DNA from: Dissophora ornata
Taxonomy: Eukaryota; Mortierellomycota; Mortierellomycetes; Mortierellales; Mortierellaceae
Assembly: GCA_025201705.1 (NCBI GenBank)
Contig: MU616906.1
Span: 1 to 32,714 of the forward strand
Direction of reading: 5' to 3'
Length of the DNA: 32,714 nucleotides
The notes under the pieces are model-generated. The model saw only the letters and a program-made list of their open reading frames with translations, was not told the DNA's origin and ran no database searches. Both the position numbers and the translations under genes were made by a program. Of this stretch, positions 1 through 10,652 are shown piece by piece (within the stretch, counting starts at the first letter, position 1; each line of letters starts with the position of its first letter).

Positions 1-650
1 AAAAAAAAAAAAAAAGGAAAAAGGAAAAAGAAAAAAGCATCAAGATAACCAAAGAGAGCTATAGTTTACTTCTATCCCTGCCATGTAAAAATAACAGTAA
101 TGATCACTCAAAGTGAGGACCCTGCCTGACCGGACAATGACTTATGAGCCAACACGTCGTAATGGAGTGTATTTGAAGTCTTTGATGAGACGCTTAGAAC
201 TGTAAGCCTTGAAACTATAGCAAGTCGGTAGACAACGACTCCTGCCTTCAGAAGAATCCACGGGAACACGCAACTTCGTCCAGCAAAGGCTTTCCAAGCC
301 TGTTATGGCACTCGCGCACGGTACAATTGACCGTCGAGCCTTGAGATCGCAACAACAATAAAACGGCAGGCATATATATATCTCTCTCTCTCTCTCTCTC
401 TCTCTCTGGTACTCATCTTAACATTTCCTCCGTCTTTCCCTTTCAGAGCGTTTTTTTTCCCCATCTTCTCTGGGTACATGAACACTCACAGAACTTCAGC
501 TGTTTCATTTAAACAAATCGAAAGTTAGTCATTGCAGGTCTTTCAACTTTCTAACGCGTGGTTTTCTGCTGCAACATTTGTCACCGTGGTTCTCATCCAT
601 TGCGACTATGAGCATAGATAGCCCTTGCAAAAGATTTATAGCTTTTGAAA
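1..650. other. Gene-free left edge of the window
   Basis: I see no convincing coding region here. The first 36 bases are an A-rich low-complexity tract. A TA/TC microsatellite sits near 373-407. The last 100 or so bases are the presumed 5' leader of the small gene that starts at 651. No TATA box or other promoter element is clear. Confidence 0.6.
381..407. repeat. (TC)n microsatellite
   Basis: About 13 uninterrupted TC dinucleotides directly follow a short TA run at 373-381. It lies in non-coding DNA and looks like an ordinary simple repeat. Confidence 0.95.
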
Positions 651-908
651 ATGTTGCCTGATGATTTAAACGTTCGTCTCCAGCAATACGTGGACAAGCA
701 GAGTGTGCTGAAGAAGAAGGAATCCGAGATCAGAGCCAGCTTTGACAAATGGCTAGAGAATAAATATGACCAAGATCAACCGGAGAAGGTCAAGGAAGTC
801 GAGGATTTACTACAAAAATTTGCAGATGAGATCCGTTCTTATGAGGCGAGGATTAAGGCATTGGCCACTATCAAGCACGTCAAGCGACTGTGTGATAAGA
901 GTACTTAG
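651..908 (+). CDS. Small coiled-coil protein, 85 aa (three-member family, copy 1)
   Basis: This single-exon frame opens at the ATG at 651 and ends with TAG at 906-908. AATAAA follows at 954-959. The protein is highly charged and helical, with no signal peptide, membrane segment or cysteine motif. It begins MLPDDLNVRLQQYVDK and ends with a block reading YEARIKALATIKHVKR. The same two blocks occur in the gene at 20618-20858, where they read FNDLNNHLKQYLEKL and HEKRIESLAKIK. A looser match is in the gene at 20128-20433. That repetition, plus the poly(A) signal, is the main reason to call a frame this short real. I do not recognise the family. The pattern suits a small helical subunit of a larger complex, but this is inference. 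Confidence 0.65.
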   Translation: MLPDDLNVRLQQYVDKQSVLKKKESEIRASFDKWLENKYDQDQPEKVKEVEDLLQKFADEIRSYEARIKALATIKHVKRLCDKST

Positions 909-1667
909 GACCGACTCTTCCCTGGAGGAAATGCCAATTCGGCTCCGAAAACGAATAAAAAACTCTTCGCTGGAATATCTCTATTATCTCTATCACACCA
1001 AGCATACACCTAGCTCTTCTACACTCTCATATGTCAAATACAGGCACTTGGCAGCCGGGATAGGATTTTTGTGGAGTGCCTTGTAGGACGAGTCTCACGC
1101 AATGACCGTCGATGGTCAGCTCTTTCGTTCCATCCAGCAAAGATCTACTGGCTCCCTCACTAAACCAAACAATCATTATCTTAATTCCCCCCTTGTAGGA
1201 CTATCTCTGCATCTGCTCCTTCGGTCCCGCCCTCCACGGTGTAGCCCAGTGTTCCTTGCAAGGCCCTCCTTTCATTTCGATGCGCTTTTTTTTATCGGTG
1301 TGCCTCGCGTGAGGCTCAACAAGGCCTGTCAAGGCCTGAAAAGCGAGGCAATACTGGGAAAGCAGATGACGGGTAACGGACAGTGTGACTAAATGCGCTG
1401 CTCTTTGAAATCGACTTGACTGCGGCGGAATGAGATAGCCCCGCTCAGACATGCGAGTCAGTCTTCGGCAGAAGCGCATGAGACTTCGAACCGAGCTCAC
1501 ATCTCGAAGGCTGGACAAAGTACCTGGTCCTGGCTAGATTGGCAGCGAGCAGCGTCATATAATGATAATGCGCTAAGGGTGGCGCAAGATGGGGGGCAGC
1601 ACCAGTAAGAAGGGCAAAGAAAAAGCAGGAGATGCTCAATGGAAACAAGAATCAAGCGGAAAGGAGC
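909..1667. other. Intergenic, no gene seen
   Basis: About 760 bases lie between the small coiled-coil gene and the 3' end of the hamartin gene. Open frames here are short, have no recognisable domain and overlap on both strands. The only element I can name is the AATAAA at 954-959 belonging to the upstream gene. Confidence 0.6.
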
Positions 1668-1673
1668 TTTATT
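1668..1673 (-). terminator. Poly(A) signal AATAAA of the hamartin gene
   Basis: The plus strand reads TTTATT, so AATAAA on the minus strand lies about 16 nt past the TAA stop of the hamartin gene at 1689-1691. Confidence 0.6.
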
Positions 1674-1688
1674 AAGTCTTTGATCACT

Positions 1689-4600
1689 TTAAAACATGCG
1701 CACGTTGCGATACATCTTGCTCGGATCCGCAAGAGGTCCAGTGCCGCTCATCAGTCGAATGCGCTCTCTCTCTCGATCGCGCTCCCTCTCAGCTTTGCTC
1801 TTGCCGCTCTTCTGGCTCGTAGTCGAACCTGAGACTGAACCCGATTTCGAATCCGATACTACAGAAGTGTTGCCAGCATCGCCGTCTCCAGCAACACCTG
1901 CACCACTAGTACCGCCAGCCGTACTGCCATCAGATCCTGTCGTCACATCGCTGCTTCCACCGTCAGAGATATGAGACATGTTGCGGGCGTAATGCAACGG
2001 TGGAACCAGCCCTCCAAACGCAGCCCTGGCTGCAGCTGTAGAACTGCCCGCTGTCGAAGACGATTCGCCACTCTTGCGTTGATGAACAAGGCCGCGACCA
2101 AAATCAAGGATGCCTGGGAGATTGCTGCCAAGATGAGACTGCATCCCCACTGCTCCCGATCCCGCAATACCTGGTCCGTACGTCCCGCGATCTGTCTGAG
2201 CGCGTTCATGGGTCGCAGGCCCTTGGAGCCATTTGCTTCTCGATTTCGATTTCGCACTCTTTCCTTTCCCGGTGGATGAAGCGGGGTTATGGGATGCAGA
2301 TGTGGAACCGTGGGGTGGGGAGGCGTTCGCGGACCGCGTCCTTGGCTGCATTATATCGTCATCATCCTCAGTCTCGTGACGCCGACGGCTATAGCGACCG
2401 ATCATCTCACCGGACTCTGCTCCGTCGTCTGTATCAACCTCACCAAAGTGATCGTGCATCATCATCATCCCACTCCCAGGCCCAGTTATCCTCGCGCTCG
2501 GCATGTTCTGCGGCTGCGCAGGAGCATCCATCATCCGGCTGAGGCCATGGCCCTCACCGCCACTAATACCGCCACCATTGCCGCCATAACGCCCTCCATT
2601 ATGACCTCCTTGGTTGCCGCTTGTGAAAGATTGATGTCGCATATCAATAGCCCGTGCTATCTCAAGCTGCCCCTGCAGTTCCAAAATGCGGTCCTCAAGT
2701 AGTTGGTTCCGCATAGCTTCTTTTGACCATCGATTGTGTGACTCCTGGAGTTCTTGGTCCCATCTATCCTTCTCTCTCGCTACAAACTCTTGCATTGCTG
2801 CCGCTCGTCGTTGCTGCTCAAACCCTTGCTGACTGCTGTTCGACCGATTAAACGTCGTGGGCCAATTCATCTCCAAAACGCTGCTGTGGTGGCGCAGACT
2901 GCTGGATGCCTTTCGATGGAGCGAGCGAGCTCGTTCAGCACTATCACCAGCACGACCAAGTGAACGGTCGTGATTTGCTATGTTTTCGCTATCGCTATCA
3001 TGGCTGGTCTTTAACCGGAGACCATTTTCCTTTCCATCCCCCTCTTCGTCGTTCTCATGTCCCTCCTCTTCAGAATGATGTTCGATCGACGGCGTCTTGG
3101 GCATATTCTCAGGTCCATATCCCTCATTCATGGCCATCTGGATACGCATGTCGTCAAGGGTCTGCGATTGCTGCGACACCCTGTTTCTCAAGGTCCGAGC
3201 CTCCTCTTTCTCTGCCGCAAGAAGCAACTCCGCGCTCTGCCAGCGACCGACGATAGTCTCCATTTGGTGCTGCAGTTCCAGCATCTTGCTCTGCTCCGTC
3301 TCCCAGAGGACCAGCTGTCGGGTCATCTCTTCGATCCTTTTTTCATACTCTTCCATACGCTTGAGCTTAGGGGAAAGATCTTCGATAGAGTTCTTGAGGT
3401 TGAAGGTTCTATTAGAGCCGTAATAAAAAGGCCTTAGTAGAACACTTTAATGAATTCAACCAACATTGTGATAAGCAAGATGATACACCAAGCCTACCTC
3501 TTGCGTTCATCAGTCAACTGCCGCTCCTGAATCTCTTGCTGCTGCCGCGTATCCTTGATGTCTTGCTTCAGACGCTCCACCTCGAACTGCAGCTGCTTGC
3601 GCTCATCCCGGAACGTCTGCATCTTGTTTTTTAGCTCCGTGTCCCAATGCACCTGTTTGTTTTTGCGCTTCTCCAGTTCGGTCTTCTCCTTTTCCAGTAA
3701 TAGTTTCGTCTCGTGTAGCTGTGCCTTGAGTGAACGGCAGGTATTATACAGATTTTGTCGCTCAGCTTCGACGCTAGCATCAAGTACATGAGCCCGGTGA
3801 ACCTTCGAGATCTGCTGAATGTGTTGTTGCTTCAAGAAAAGTTCAAAGTTGAGCTCATTCTTGGCCATAAGCAAGTCGCGCTCCAAGTGTAGAATTGATT
3901 TACGATACTCCTGGTTCTGGAGTACAAGGCTTGCCATGGCCGCAGGGTGAATAACAGAAGCCTGATCCGTTGCAGCTGGAGTGATAAGCACCATGTTCTC
4001 TTCTGCGGGTATATTGTCATGGTATGCCGCTTGGGGTGTTGCTCCTGTTGCTGACGTTGTCTCTGTCACCTGTCCTGCTGTGCTCTCGCTAGCCTTTACA
4101 ATCGACAGCTTCCGCTCCCTGATAATCAAGTTGGGCCCTATTGATTTGATGCTGTTTGCCTCCATGAGGAATTCGTCGTAATCTAGACCTCTCAGTGTGC
4201 GGTAGTTGCTCAAGATTTGGCTCATCTTAACCTCTTTGGATCTTGCCCTTGCGCGTGGTAAAGGTGCAGCACCAGTACCATGCCCTCCACGATCTCGCTG
4301 AAAACTTGATGCCGATGAGGAGGGAGGAAGCCGAGTTGAATTCTCCTTGACGGCTCGTGGCCCAAAAAAATCTTCCTGGGTCAGAATCTCAATTGGCGTT
4401 CCTTGCGATTCCTCGGACTGGAAAGACTCGACTGAAACGTGGGCTTCTGAAGGCGTGGATTGCTCCGAAATATCTGTCGTAGTCATCGAGCTTGACTGGA
4501 CTGGCTTATCAAGGAACGGTAAGGACGAAGGAGATAAAGCCACTGTCTGCATGTCTTCCTCTTCCTCGTCGCTGTCCTGGCGCGATGTGCTCCTATGATC

Positions 4601-7239
4601 CTCCTCGATTGACTTCAAGATTGGCCCCGCTCCAAAATTCCCGCCAGCGCTCCAGACATCCAATCCGACACACATGGCAACAATTTCCATCGGCTCCAGT
4701 TTCTGCCATCTCGCCTTATTAACGACCTCCTGCTCCGGCGTAAGCGTCAAGAGATCGGGGTGTAGAGAGTGTCTCTTGAGAAGTGTCTGTACTCTTGACT
4801 TTAAAAGATCCTCGTCAATGTATAAGGCTATTCCCGTAGAATCCTTCGGAGACATAACTCCGCCATCGGTGGTGTTGCCAGCAGAATCGTCTTCTCCAAC
4901 TTGCGATCCTGAACTCTGCTTTGGTGACCCTGCAGGTGTGAGAACTTGTTTCATATATGCTCGGGGAGAGTGCAAGAATTTGAGAAGATTGCAAGGGAAG
5001 AGTCCGTACAGGGAGGAGAAGATGGCCGTTGGGTCTGGTGCACCCTCTGACGTTCCGCCTGGCTTAGCTGGGCCTAACAGAGACAACAACCATTTGAGTC
5101 CAGACGCAACTCGGCAAACTGCTTCTGTAGTATGATATTAAACGCAAAATTCTTTACCATAACGACGCCATCGGATTCCATGGCTGTACAGAGGAACATC
5201 TTCAAACTCTATATCCGTCGACGGCTGCCCTGATTCCGTGGATTTGTTGTTGTGGGTGCTGTCGCTGGAAGTGTTGGTCCTGACACCTTCGCCTTCAAAC
5301 TCGTCAAACGACTTTATTGTCTGACCAGTCAAGTTAGCTCCCTCCTGATCGGTCACTGCCATAACCTGATGCCTAGATCTTGGCCAACAAAGGATCCTGC
5401 TCAGAATCAAGAAGAGATCCGGGAGCCTGTCGTTGAGAGCCGCGGGGATTCGCGGCATCAACATGATAAGCGTCATCAAGCCAAGCGACACGATTAGAGG
5501 TGATGTATCGTACTATGAGATGTTCAAGAGTCGCACGGTTAGATTTATCTGTGCCAGTGCGATTTTGCCGTAATTGAAAAGGGGATCCAAGTACCTTCAG
5601 CGAGAGCAGCAGTGAATCAAAGAGTGGCGTAGCCAAGATCTGGTGAAGGTGAACACGCTGTCGTGGAAAATAACAGAATCCAGTTAATAATCACGTCTTA
5701 GATCGCAGCCTTTTGTTTTGAATATTCATGTAGTCCCTTGCTTACCTGTCTCCGGATGAACTGGCACAGCAACCCAAGGATCTCCGGACGGTAGCGAGCA
5801 CCCACAAAATAAGTGTAAAGACAACTGAAAAAGTCTTTCACTCGTCCGATGCCACCACCATAAGCGAATAGAATACTCTCAAGATTCTTGACTAAAATGT
5901 CTTGCTTCCGCCGGATGATTGCCCGGGCCTTTGTGAGTAGTCTCAGCTGAGTCTCCATGTCCTGCAACATTGCAGGGTACTCTGATCTCTGCGTGCTCGA
6001 AGGCAACGAGGAATAGGATGTTGTAAACCCAGCTCCAGACGATCCTGGGCCATGTCCAGCATGTCCCGTGGGCGTCGATAGAGCTTTTGCTCGAAGCCAG
6101 GTATCATTCAACCCATCCACGTGCAGTTCATTTCCAACGACGACTGTTTCCAAGAGTCGATGGTTAAGTCTATGAGCCGCCCTAATATGCTTTCGAAGAA
6201 CAAACTGTGCAATCGGCATCGCGGCCATTGCCTGGGCTGTGTCCAGTTGACCTTCTTCATCCCCTGCAATCAGCATTGATCCTGTTCCAGAGCCATGGCT
6301 GTCCAGTAAATGATCCCTATTCATGCATTCTGTCACGAGATCCCTGCAGGCCTTTAACGCGTCCTTTCCCAGCTTGATTTCTCCCTGAAGCGACGGCTCT
6401 ATCAGTCGATCCCACCAGTCTGTGATAATGAGGCGCGGCGTCAAAAAGGGCAAGAGATGCGTCAAGTAAACAATCATCCGACTTGCGACACTTGCGATTG
6501 GCACGTTCCCCATTCCATGCTGCGTATACAATATGATCAGATGCGCAGAAGTTTTCTGGGCGACCAAGGAAACATTGGCGGAGGTGTTTGAAATGTTGAA
6601 TGTGGTGGACGTAGGCTGCATAGTGGGCGAAGTAGATAGATTAGGGTTGGTTCCAGCGATGGGTGTAGCTTGTCCTGACGTAGCAGAATGCGCGCCTCCT
6701 GTCCCTCCTCCGCCGATGGTTGGGGAGCCTGTCGTCGAGACGTTCTGCGAAGTCGGTGCTGAAGAGGATGGTGAACCAGAGCTCGAAGCTACTTGGCTGA
6801 CCTTATGAAAGGCGAAAGGCAGGTTGCTTGGGTGTTGGAAGGTGGCGTTATTAGTCAAAGATCGGTACCAGAGCTCGTTTGCATGTCGCTGCAAAGCAGC
6901 GGTCGAGTTTCCAGCCCCTAGTATGGTGACCGAGGATGTAGGCGCGTTCGTGTATGTCGACGGTGCAGCTCCCGATACTCCTAAACCCCCGCTGCCGAGA
7001 GCTGAGGTAGAAAAGTGATGTGCACCCGCACTAGAAGGCATTGTAGACGCTGAGACATGGTGGCCGCCATGGTGGCCGGTCGTGGCGTTACTGTTGCTCT
7101 TGACGAAGCGGTCAAGGTATTGCTGGATGGTTTCGCGTGGCGAGTCGTGCTCCCTGGGTTTGTCTGTGGCGAGGAATGCATGAAAGTCTGTGGTGACAGC
7201 TTTATAGACGTCCTTGACTGTCGGTGCCGAGCCTGACAT
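1689..7239 (-). CDS. tsc1: Hamartin / tuberous sclerosis complex subunit 1 homologue
   Basis: I read five exons: 7239-5746, 5657-5595, 5512-5158, 5124-3498 and 3408-1689. All junctions are GT-AG and the phases agree, giving 1752 residues. Family evidence, compared with remembered human TSC1: the N-terminal helical core runs through GLLCQFIRRQ, ATPLFDSLLLSLK and LGLMTLIMLMPRIP across three exon junctions; SSLYGLFPCNLLKFL matches the LYGMYPCNFVSFL region; and a run LHPDLLTLTPEQ precedes RWQKLEP. A coiled coil starts near residue 1036 (LFLKQQHIQQISKVHRAHV) and runs to about 1275, with a second at about 1388-1437. The first 220 residues and the tail are low-complexity, so the protein is longer than human TSC1 (1164 aa). 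In the family, TSC1 stabilises TSC2, the GAP for Rheb that restrains TORC1. The start is the first ATG of the open frame. The third intron is only 33 nt. The gene is divergent from ATG101. Confidence 0.93.
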
Positions 7240-7742
7240 GACGACCTATAGCCTGGGCTGGAGCTCTGGCGGATGCAGCTTCGGCACTGAGGGATAGTTG
7301 TAGGTGGAGAACAGCGGCGAAGTGCTTGCAGACCTGAACGATGAATGCAGAGGACAATGAGGCAGGGGAGTGCGCTTGCGAGCAACACTAGTAGAATGGC
7401 AGGAGGGAGGGAATGGCAAGGATTCAATGAGGAAATGAAAGAAGGATGCGACGACGTTGCGCACAGAGCAGCGTGTTGTGAGTCCTTCCTGTATCGCACG
7501 GCTTAACGCCTCCCCGTGTTTCGCAGTCTTTCGCATGCATGCCACGATTAGCGCATTGGTTTCGTTGATGCAATGCATGCCCGTTTGTTTTCTCTACTCC
7601 GACTGAAATCTCTTTTGCGTCCCAAGGAGCAACTGTGGGTCATTGTCTGTCCCAGGTCTAACTGAAGCTTTCCTCTCTCACCTCCTGACCACCCAGTCAT
7701 CCCTACCGTCATCCTACCAAAGCCCCCGGTCATCCTTGCACC
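7240..7742. promoter_or_regulatory. Shared divergent promoter region between tsc1 and atg101
   Basis: The start codons of tsc1 (minus, 7239) and atg101 (plus, 7743) are 503 bases apart with no other credible gene between them. Both 5' leaders and core promoters must therefore lie here, unless a distant non-coding first exon exists. I see no clear TATA box on either strand. Minus-strand open frames in this stretch are short and domain-free. Confidence 0.6.
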
Positions 7743-8866
7743 ATGAGCCACTATCAGCCTGTCACGTTCCCCGTAGAGCTGGTAAAGGGTATACTTTGTT
7801 ACTGTGATAGAAGCATAGAGTCGTGTCGCTTTTACGGAAATGTGTATCTAACTAGTGCCTATTACATCCAGACTGTCGAGCGGGTGTTGCTCAGGGAAGC
7901 ACTGCAGGCGATCCTTCACACCATTCTATTTCACAGAGTATTTGCCACTATTAAACCGAAGGACATGGATATCCTCGATCTGACTATCGTAAGCATGCGG
8001 GCTACCAAAACTAGCCGCTGGATACGCATAAAGACTATCACTGAGGATGAATCAAGCGGGATATTGGACCTAACTAGTATTGACCTGCCAATCCCCCTGC
8101 ATCGCATGGGACTAGCCTACCATTGACGATCCAGAGGTAGATCGACTAGTAGAGGAAAAGATTGCTGCGTTTATCAAAGCAGCAGACTCCAATCCGCAGA
8201 GCAAAGGACAGGTATAGATGTCGAACTTTATATTCACAATGAAGACGATGTAGTCGGAGAACTGCCTATTTAATGCGAATCCCCTCTGCTCTTTAATCAG
8301 ATCGGAGTTATGTTTTACGAGAAGCGGACAAAAAGAGCATGGTACGGATCCACGTCCTCCGAAGTTTGCTGGGAGCAATGGGCTATCACTATCAACATCG
8401 TCACCAACGTCAACGAAAAAGGTATGGGCTGGGGCGCAGAAGCGGGAGATGAATGGCATGTATACGCAACTGTCGACGGTTTGACGTGGAATTAAGGACA
8501 CTATGACTCTAACAAAGAATCAATTTCTGTCGGTTTCTCTCTGAACCGACAACAGACAAACAGCGGTCAATTAAGAACATGGAGAAGGCACTCTCGTCTT
8601 TGTTTCTAAGCATCCTGAGGACAGTAAATGAGCGCAAGGACCATATACCTCCTATCACCACAAGCGATGGCAATCCCTTTCCATATCAGGTAAAGGTCTA
8701 CCACACTCCCCTCGACTAGGGCCGCAGAATCATATCAATTCCAAACATCTAAATCGCGCTGCGAACGTCCAATTAGATCGTCATGCCGACAGCGTCAGAT
8801 ACATGGGGCTCCATGTTCAAGCGAATGCTCGACAATTCGGCGTCTTCGTCGTCGCCCAGCGTATAA
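7743..8866 (+). CDS. atg101: Autophagy-related protein 101 (HORMA-domain ATG101)
   Basis: No long open frame covers this gene. I joined six exons: 7743-7781, 7872-7988, 8116-8211, 8301-8421, 8556-8689 and 8777-8866. All have GT-AG borders and matching phases, giving 198 residues (human ATG101 has 218). Family blocks run in order: REALQAILHTILFHR (human EEAMLAVLHTVLLHR), DDPEVDRLVEEKIAAF, GVMFYEKRTKRAWYG (human SLEFYQKKKSRWPF), the short helix EKALSSLFLSILRTVNERKD, and a tail starting IVMPTASDTWGSMFKRML. ATG101 pairs with the HORMA domain of ATG13 in the ATG1/ULK kinase complex that starts autophagosome formation. W98-Y99 occupy the place of the 'WF finger'. The 39-nt first exon and 81-134-nt internal exons make it easy for automatic prediction to miss. 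It is divergent from tsc1. Confidence 0.9.
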
Positions 8867-9122
8867 TCGATCAAAACGTTACGCCAAATCTCCTGTTCCA
8901 GCCAGGTCGATGTCCGTTGATGGAGCCAAGCAGTGTCACATTCATATTACCCCTAATTTTGCACTCTTTTGCACAGCTGCAACGCGACCTTCCACTGTAT
9001 AGTTCCTCTAGAATCATTTTTTTTCTGTTCTATCTATGGTTTTCAGGATGGCTAGAGTATATTAAAGATATGGGAAAAGAAGAGAAAGATAGTAAAGGAT
9101 GGATCTATGAAGACCAATTGCG

Positions 9123-10250
9123 TTAAATTCCCGCCTCAGCCTCACGACGACTAAAGTCGTCTGTTGGGGCAGCATCCCACTCACCATCATCATCATCATC
9201 AACCACCTTATCGTCCGCCTCAGCATCCTTGCCCACGTTGCGTCCATGCTTCTTCTGATCCATCAACTTTGAACCATACGCCAGATTACCCAATGACTTC
9301 TCTTCGTGCTCCGCGCTGTCTTTCATTGACAGAGTGTGTTCTTGTTTGTGATCTTCCGACCTTTCATGGTCATCCCATTCGTCGTCGTCTTCCTTAGTGG
9401 TGTGTCCGTCCTTATGCTCATAATCACTATGACGAACAGGGATATTCCTGAAAGAGTCGTCGTCCATTGTTGGGTCCAGTGCCGATGCGGCAGCTACATG
9501 TGACGTTGTCACCGGATCTGACACTGCTGAGGCCGTAAACCGACCTTGGTGGAGCTTTGGAAGTGTGGTCTTCTCCATGGAGTGGACTTTGAGCTCTCCC
9601 TCCTCCATGCTCCCCTCATCGTCGTCACCATAGGTGCTGTCCTTCTTATAGTAATCGTCTTCTTCTTCCTCCTCCTCCTCCTCCTCCTTTTCGTGCTCCA
9701 TTTCTTGTGTAGTCTTGAGATCCTTTAAGATTTTTGCATGCGACCCCTGATCCAACGACCTTGGCGAATTAATTTTTCCGCTACCATATCCAATTACACT
9801 CTCTTTGTGATCAGTAGTACCTCGACTTCCCATCATGGATCGATGAAGACCCTGGACGGACGGTTTTGGGGTCGAAGTGGCATGTTTAAATAAGAGAGAG
9901 TCGGCGTTGAGCGAGTGCTTTGGCATAGGGACATGTTTTTTGCAGACAAGGACCTTTAGGGGACGGTTGGTCGTTGAATCGAGGACAGAGTCGTCAAGAG
10001 CAGCCATTTGGAAAGTATGGGAGGTGAGCGATGTGTTGCAGTCAGGAGCCATACACTATAATATACACAAAGAGGGAGGAACATTAGTGCTGGCGGTCGG
10101 ACTGACATTTAGCGCGGGAGTCGTAGAGGGCAGATATCGGCTATTTGTTTGTACCTTGAAGCACCCTCGATGGTACCAACGGCTCTCAACGTCTATCTTT
10201 TCGTTGATGTAGACCGTCTTTTTGCAGTTGCCGCAGGGTTTAGTGGACAT
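9123..10250 (-). CDS. LIM zinc-finger protein with acidic disordered tail
   Basis: There are two exons, 10250-10155 and 10055-9123, joined by a GT-AG intron of 99 nt, giving 342 residues. A single LIM-type double zinc finger lies at residues 6-75. The likely ligands are C6, C9, H27, C30 for the first module and C33, C38, C70, H73 for the second. The intron falls between K32 and C33, splitting the two modules, so neither open frame alone shows the domain. The second module is divergent: four residues separate its first cysteines instead of two, and its loop is long. The rest is low-complexity, with a run of nine glutamates and many D/E/K/H residues. LIM domains bind protein partners, often actin-associated or transcriptional ones. 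The true partner cannot be read from the sequence. Confidence 0.8.
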
Positions 10251-10652
10251 TTTTTTTCCTGGTCGTGTTGCTCAGAGTGTTTGGTGTGTTCAATGTTGCG
10301 CGCAGTACTCCTGGAGGTTTGGTCAAATGAAAATATAGCTATAGAGAGCGCGAGACGACTAGAAAGCGTCCTTTTAAATGTTGCGGCTGATTGCTTCTCG
10401 CTCAAGGCAGGGTGCTCTTGTTCACGCCCGAGTCCAGTCTTACCTGGAAAATATCACGTCTTGCCCAACCCTGTTTGTTACTTGTTCCTTGTCACCCTGT
10501 CAGTTTTTTACGAAATATATAGGTCGCGGCCATGGAAAATTTAGATTCCGATTTGGACCCAAATCGCGCGATGCGTAGACTACTAAATAAATCTAGACGC
10601 GTTTCGCATGTCTTTTTATTATTATTATTGGGGGTTTACAAGTACTGCTTCT
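10251..10652. other. Intergenic: LIM gene promoter and DUF2461 gene 3' end
   Basis: About 400 bases separate two minus-strand genes. It must contain the LIM gene's 5' leader and the DUF2461 gene's 3' UTR. A candidate poly(A) signal is at 10615-10620. I see no further gene. Confidence 0.55.
10615..10620 (-). terminator. Poly(A) signal AATAAA of the DUF2461 gene
   Basis: TTTATT on the plus strand gives AATAAA on the minus strand, 33 nt past the stop codon at 10653. Confidence 0.5.

Noticed and set aside
5698..7239. Treating this frame as a gene separate from hamartin
   Set aside because: Splicing at 5745/5658 joins it in phase to sequence that continues the hamartin N-terminal core, so it is exon 1 of the same gene.
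7246..7578. Minus-strand frames upstream of tsc1 as extra N-terminal exons
   Set aside because: They are S/P/R-rich with no family match, and the tsc1 frame has its own ATG at 7239.
8112..8501. Minus-strand frame of 129 codons
   Set aside because: It lies opposite ATG101 exons 3 and 4, which fit a known family in consistent phase.
9546..9728. Plus-strand frame with a strong hydrophobic stretch
   Set aside because: It is the antisense of the polyglutamate region of the LIM-domain gene.
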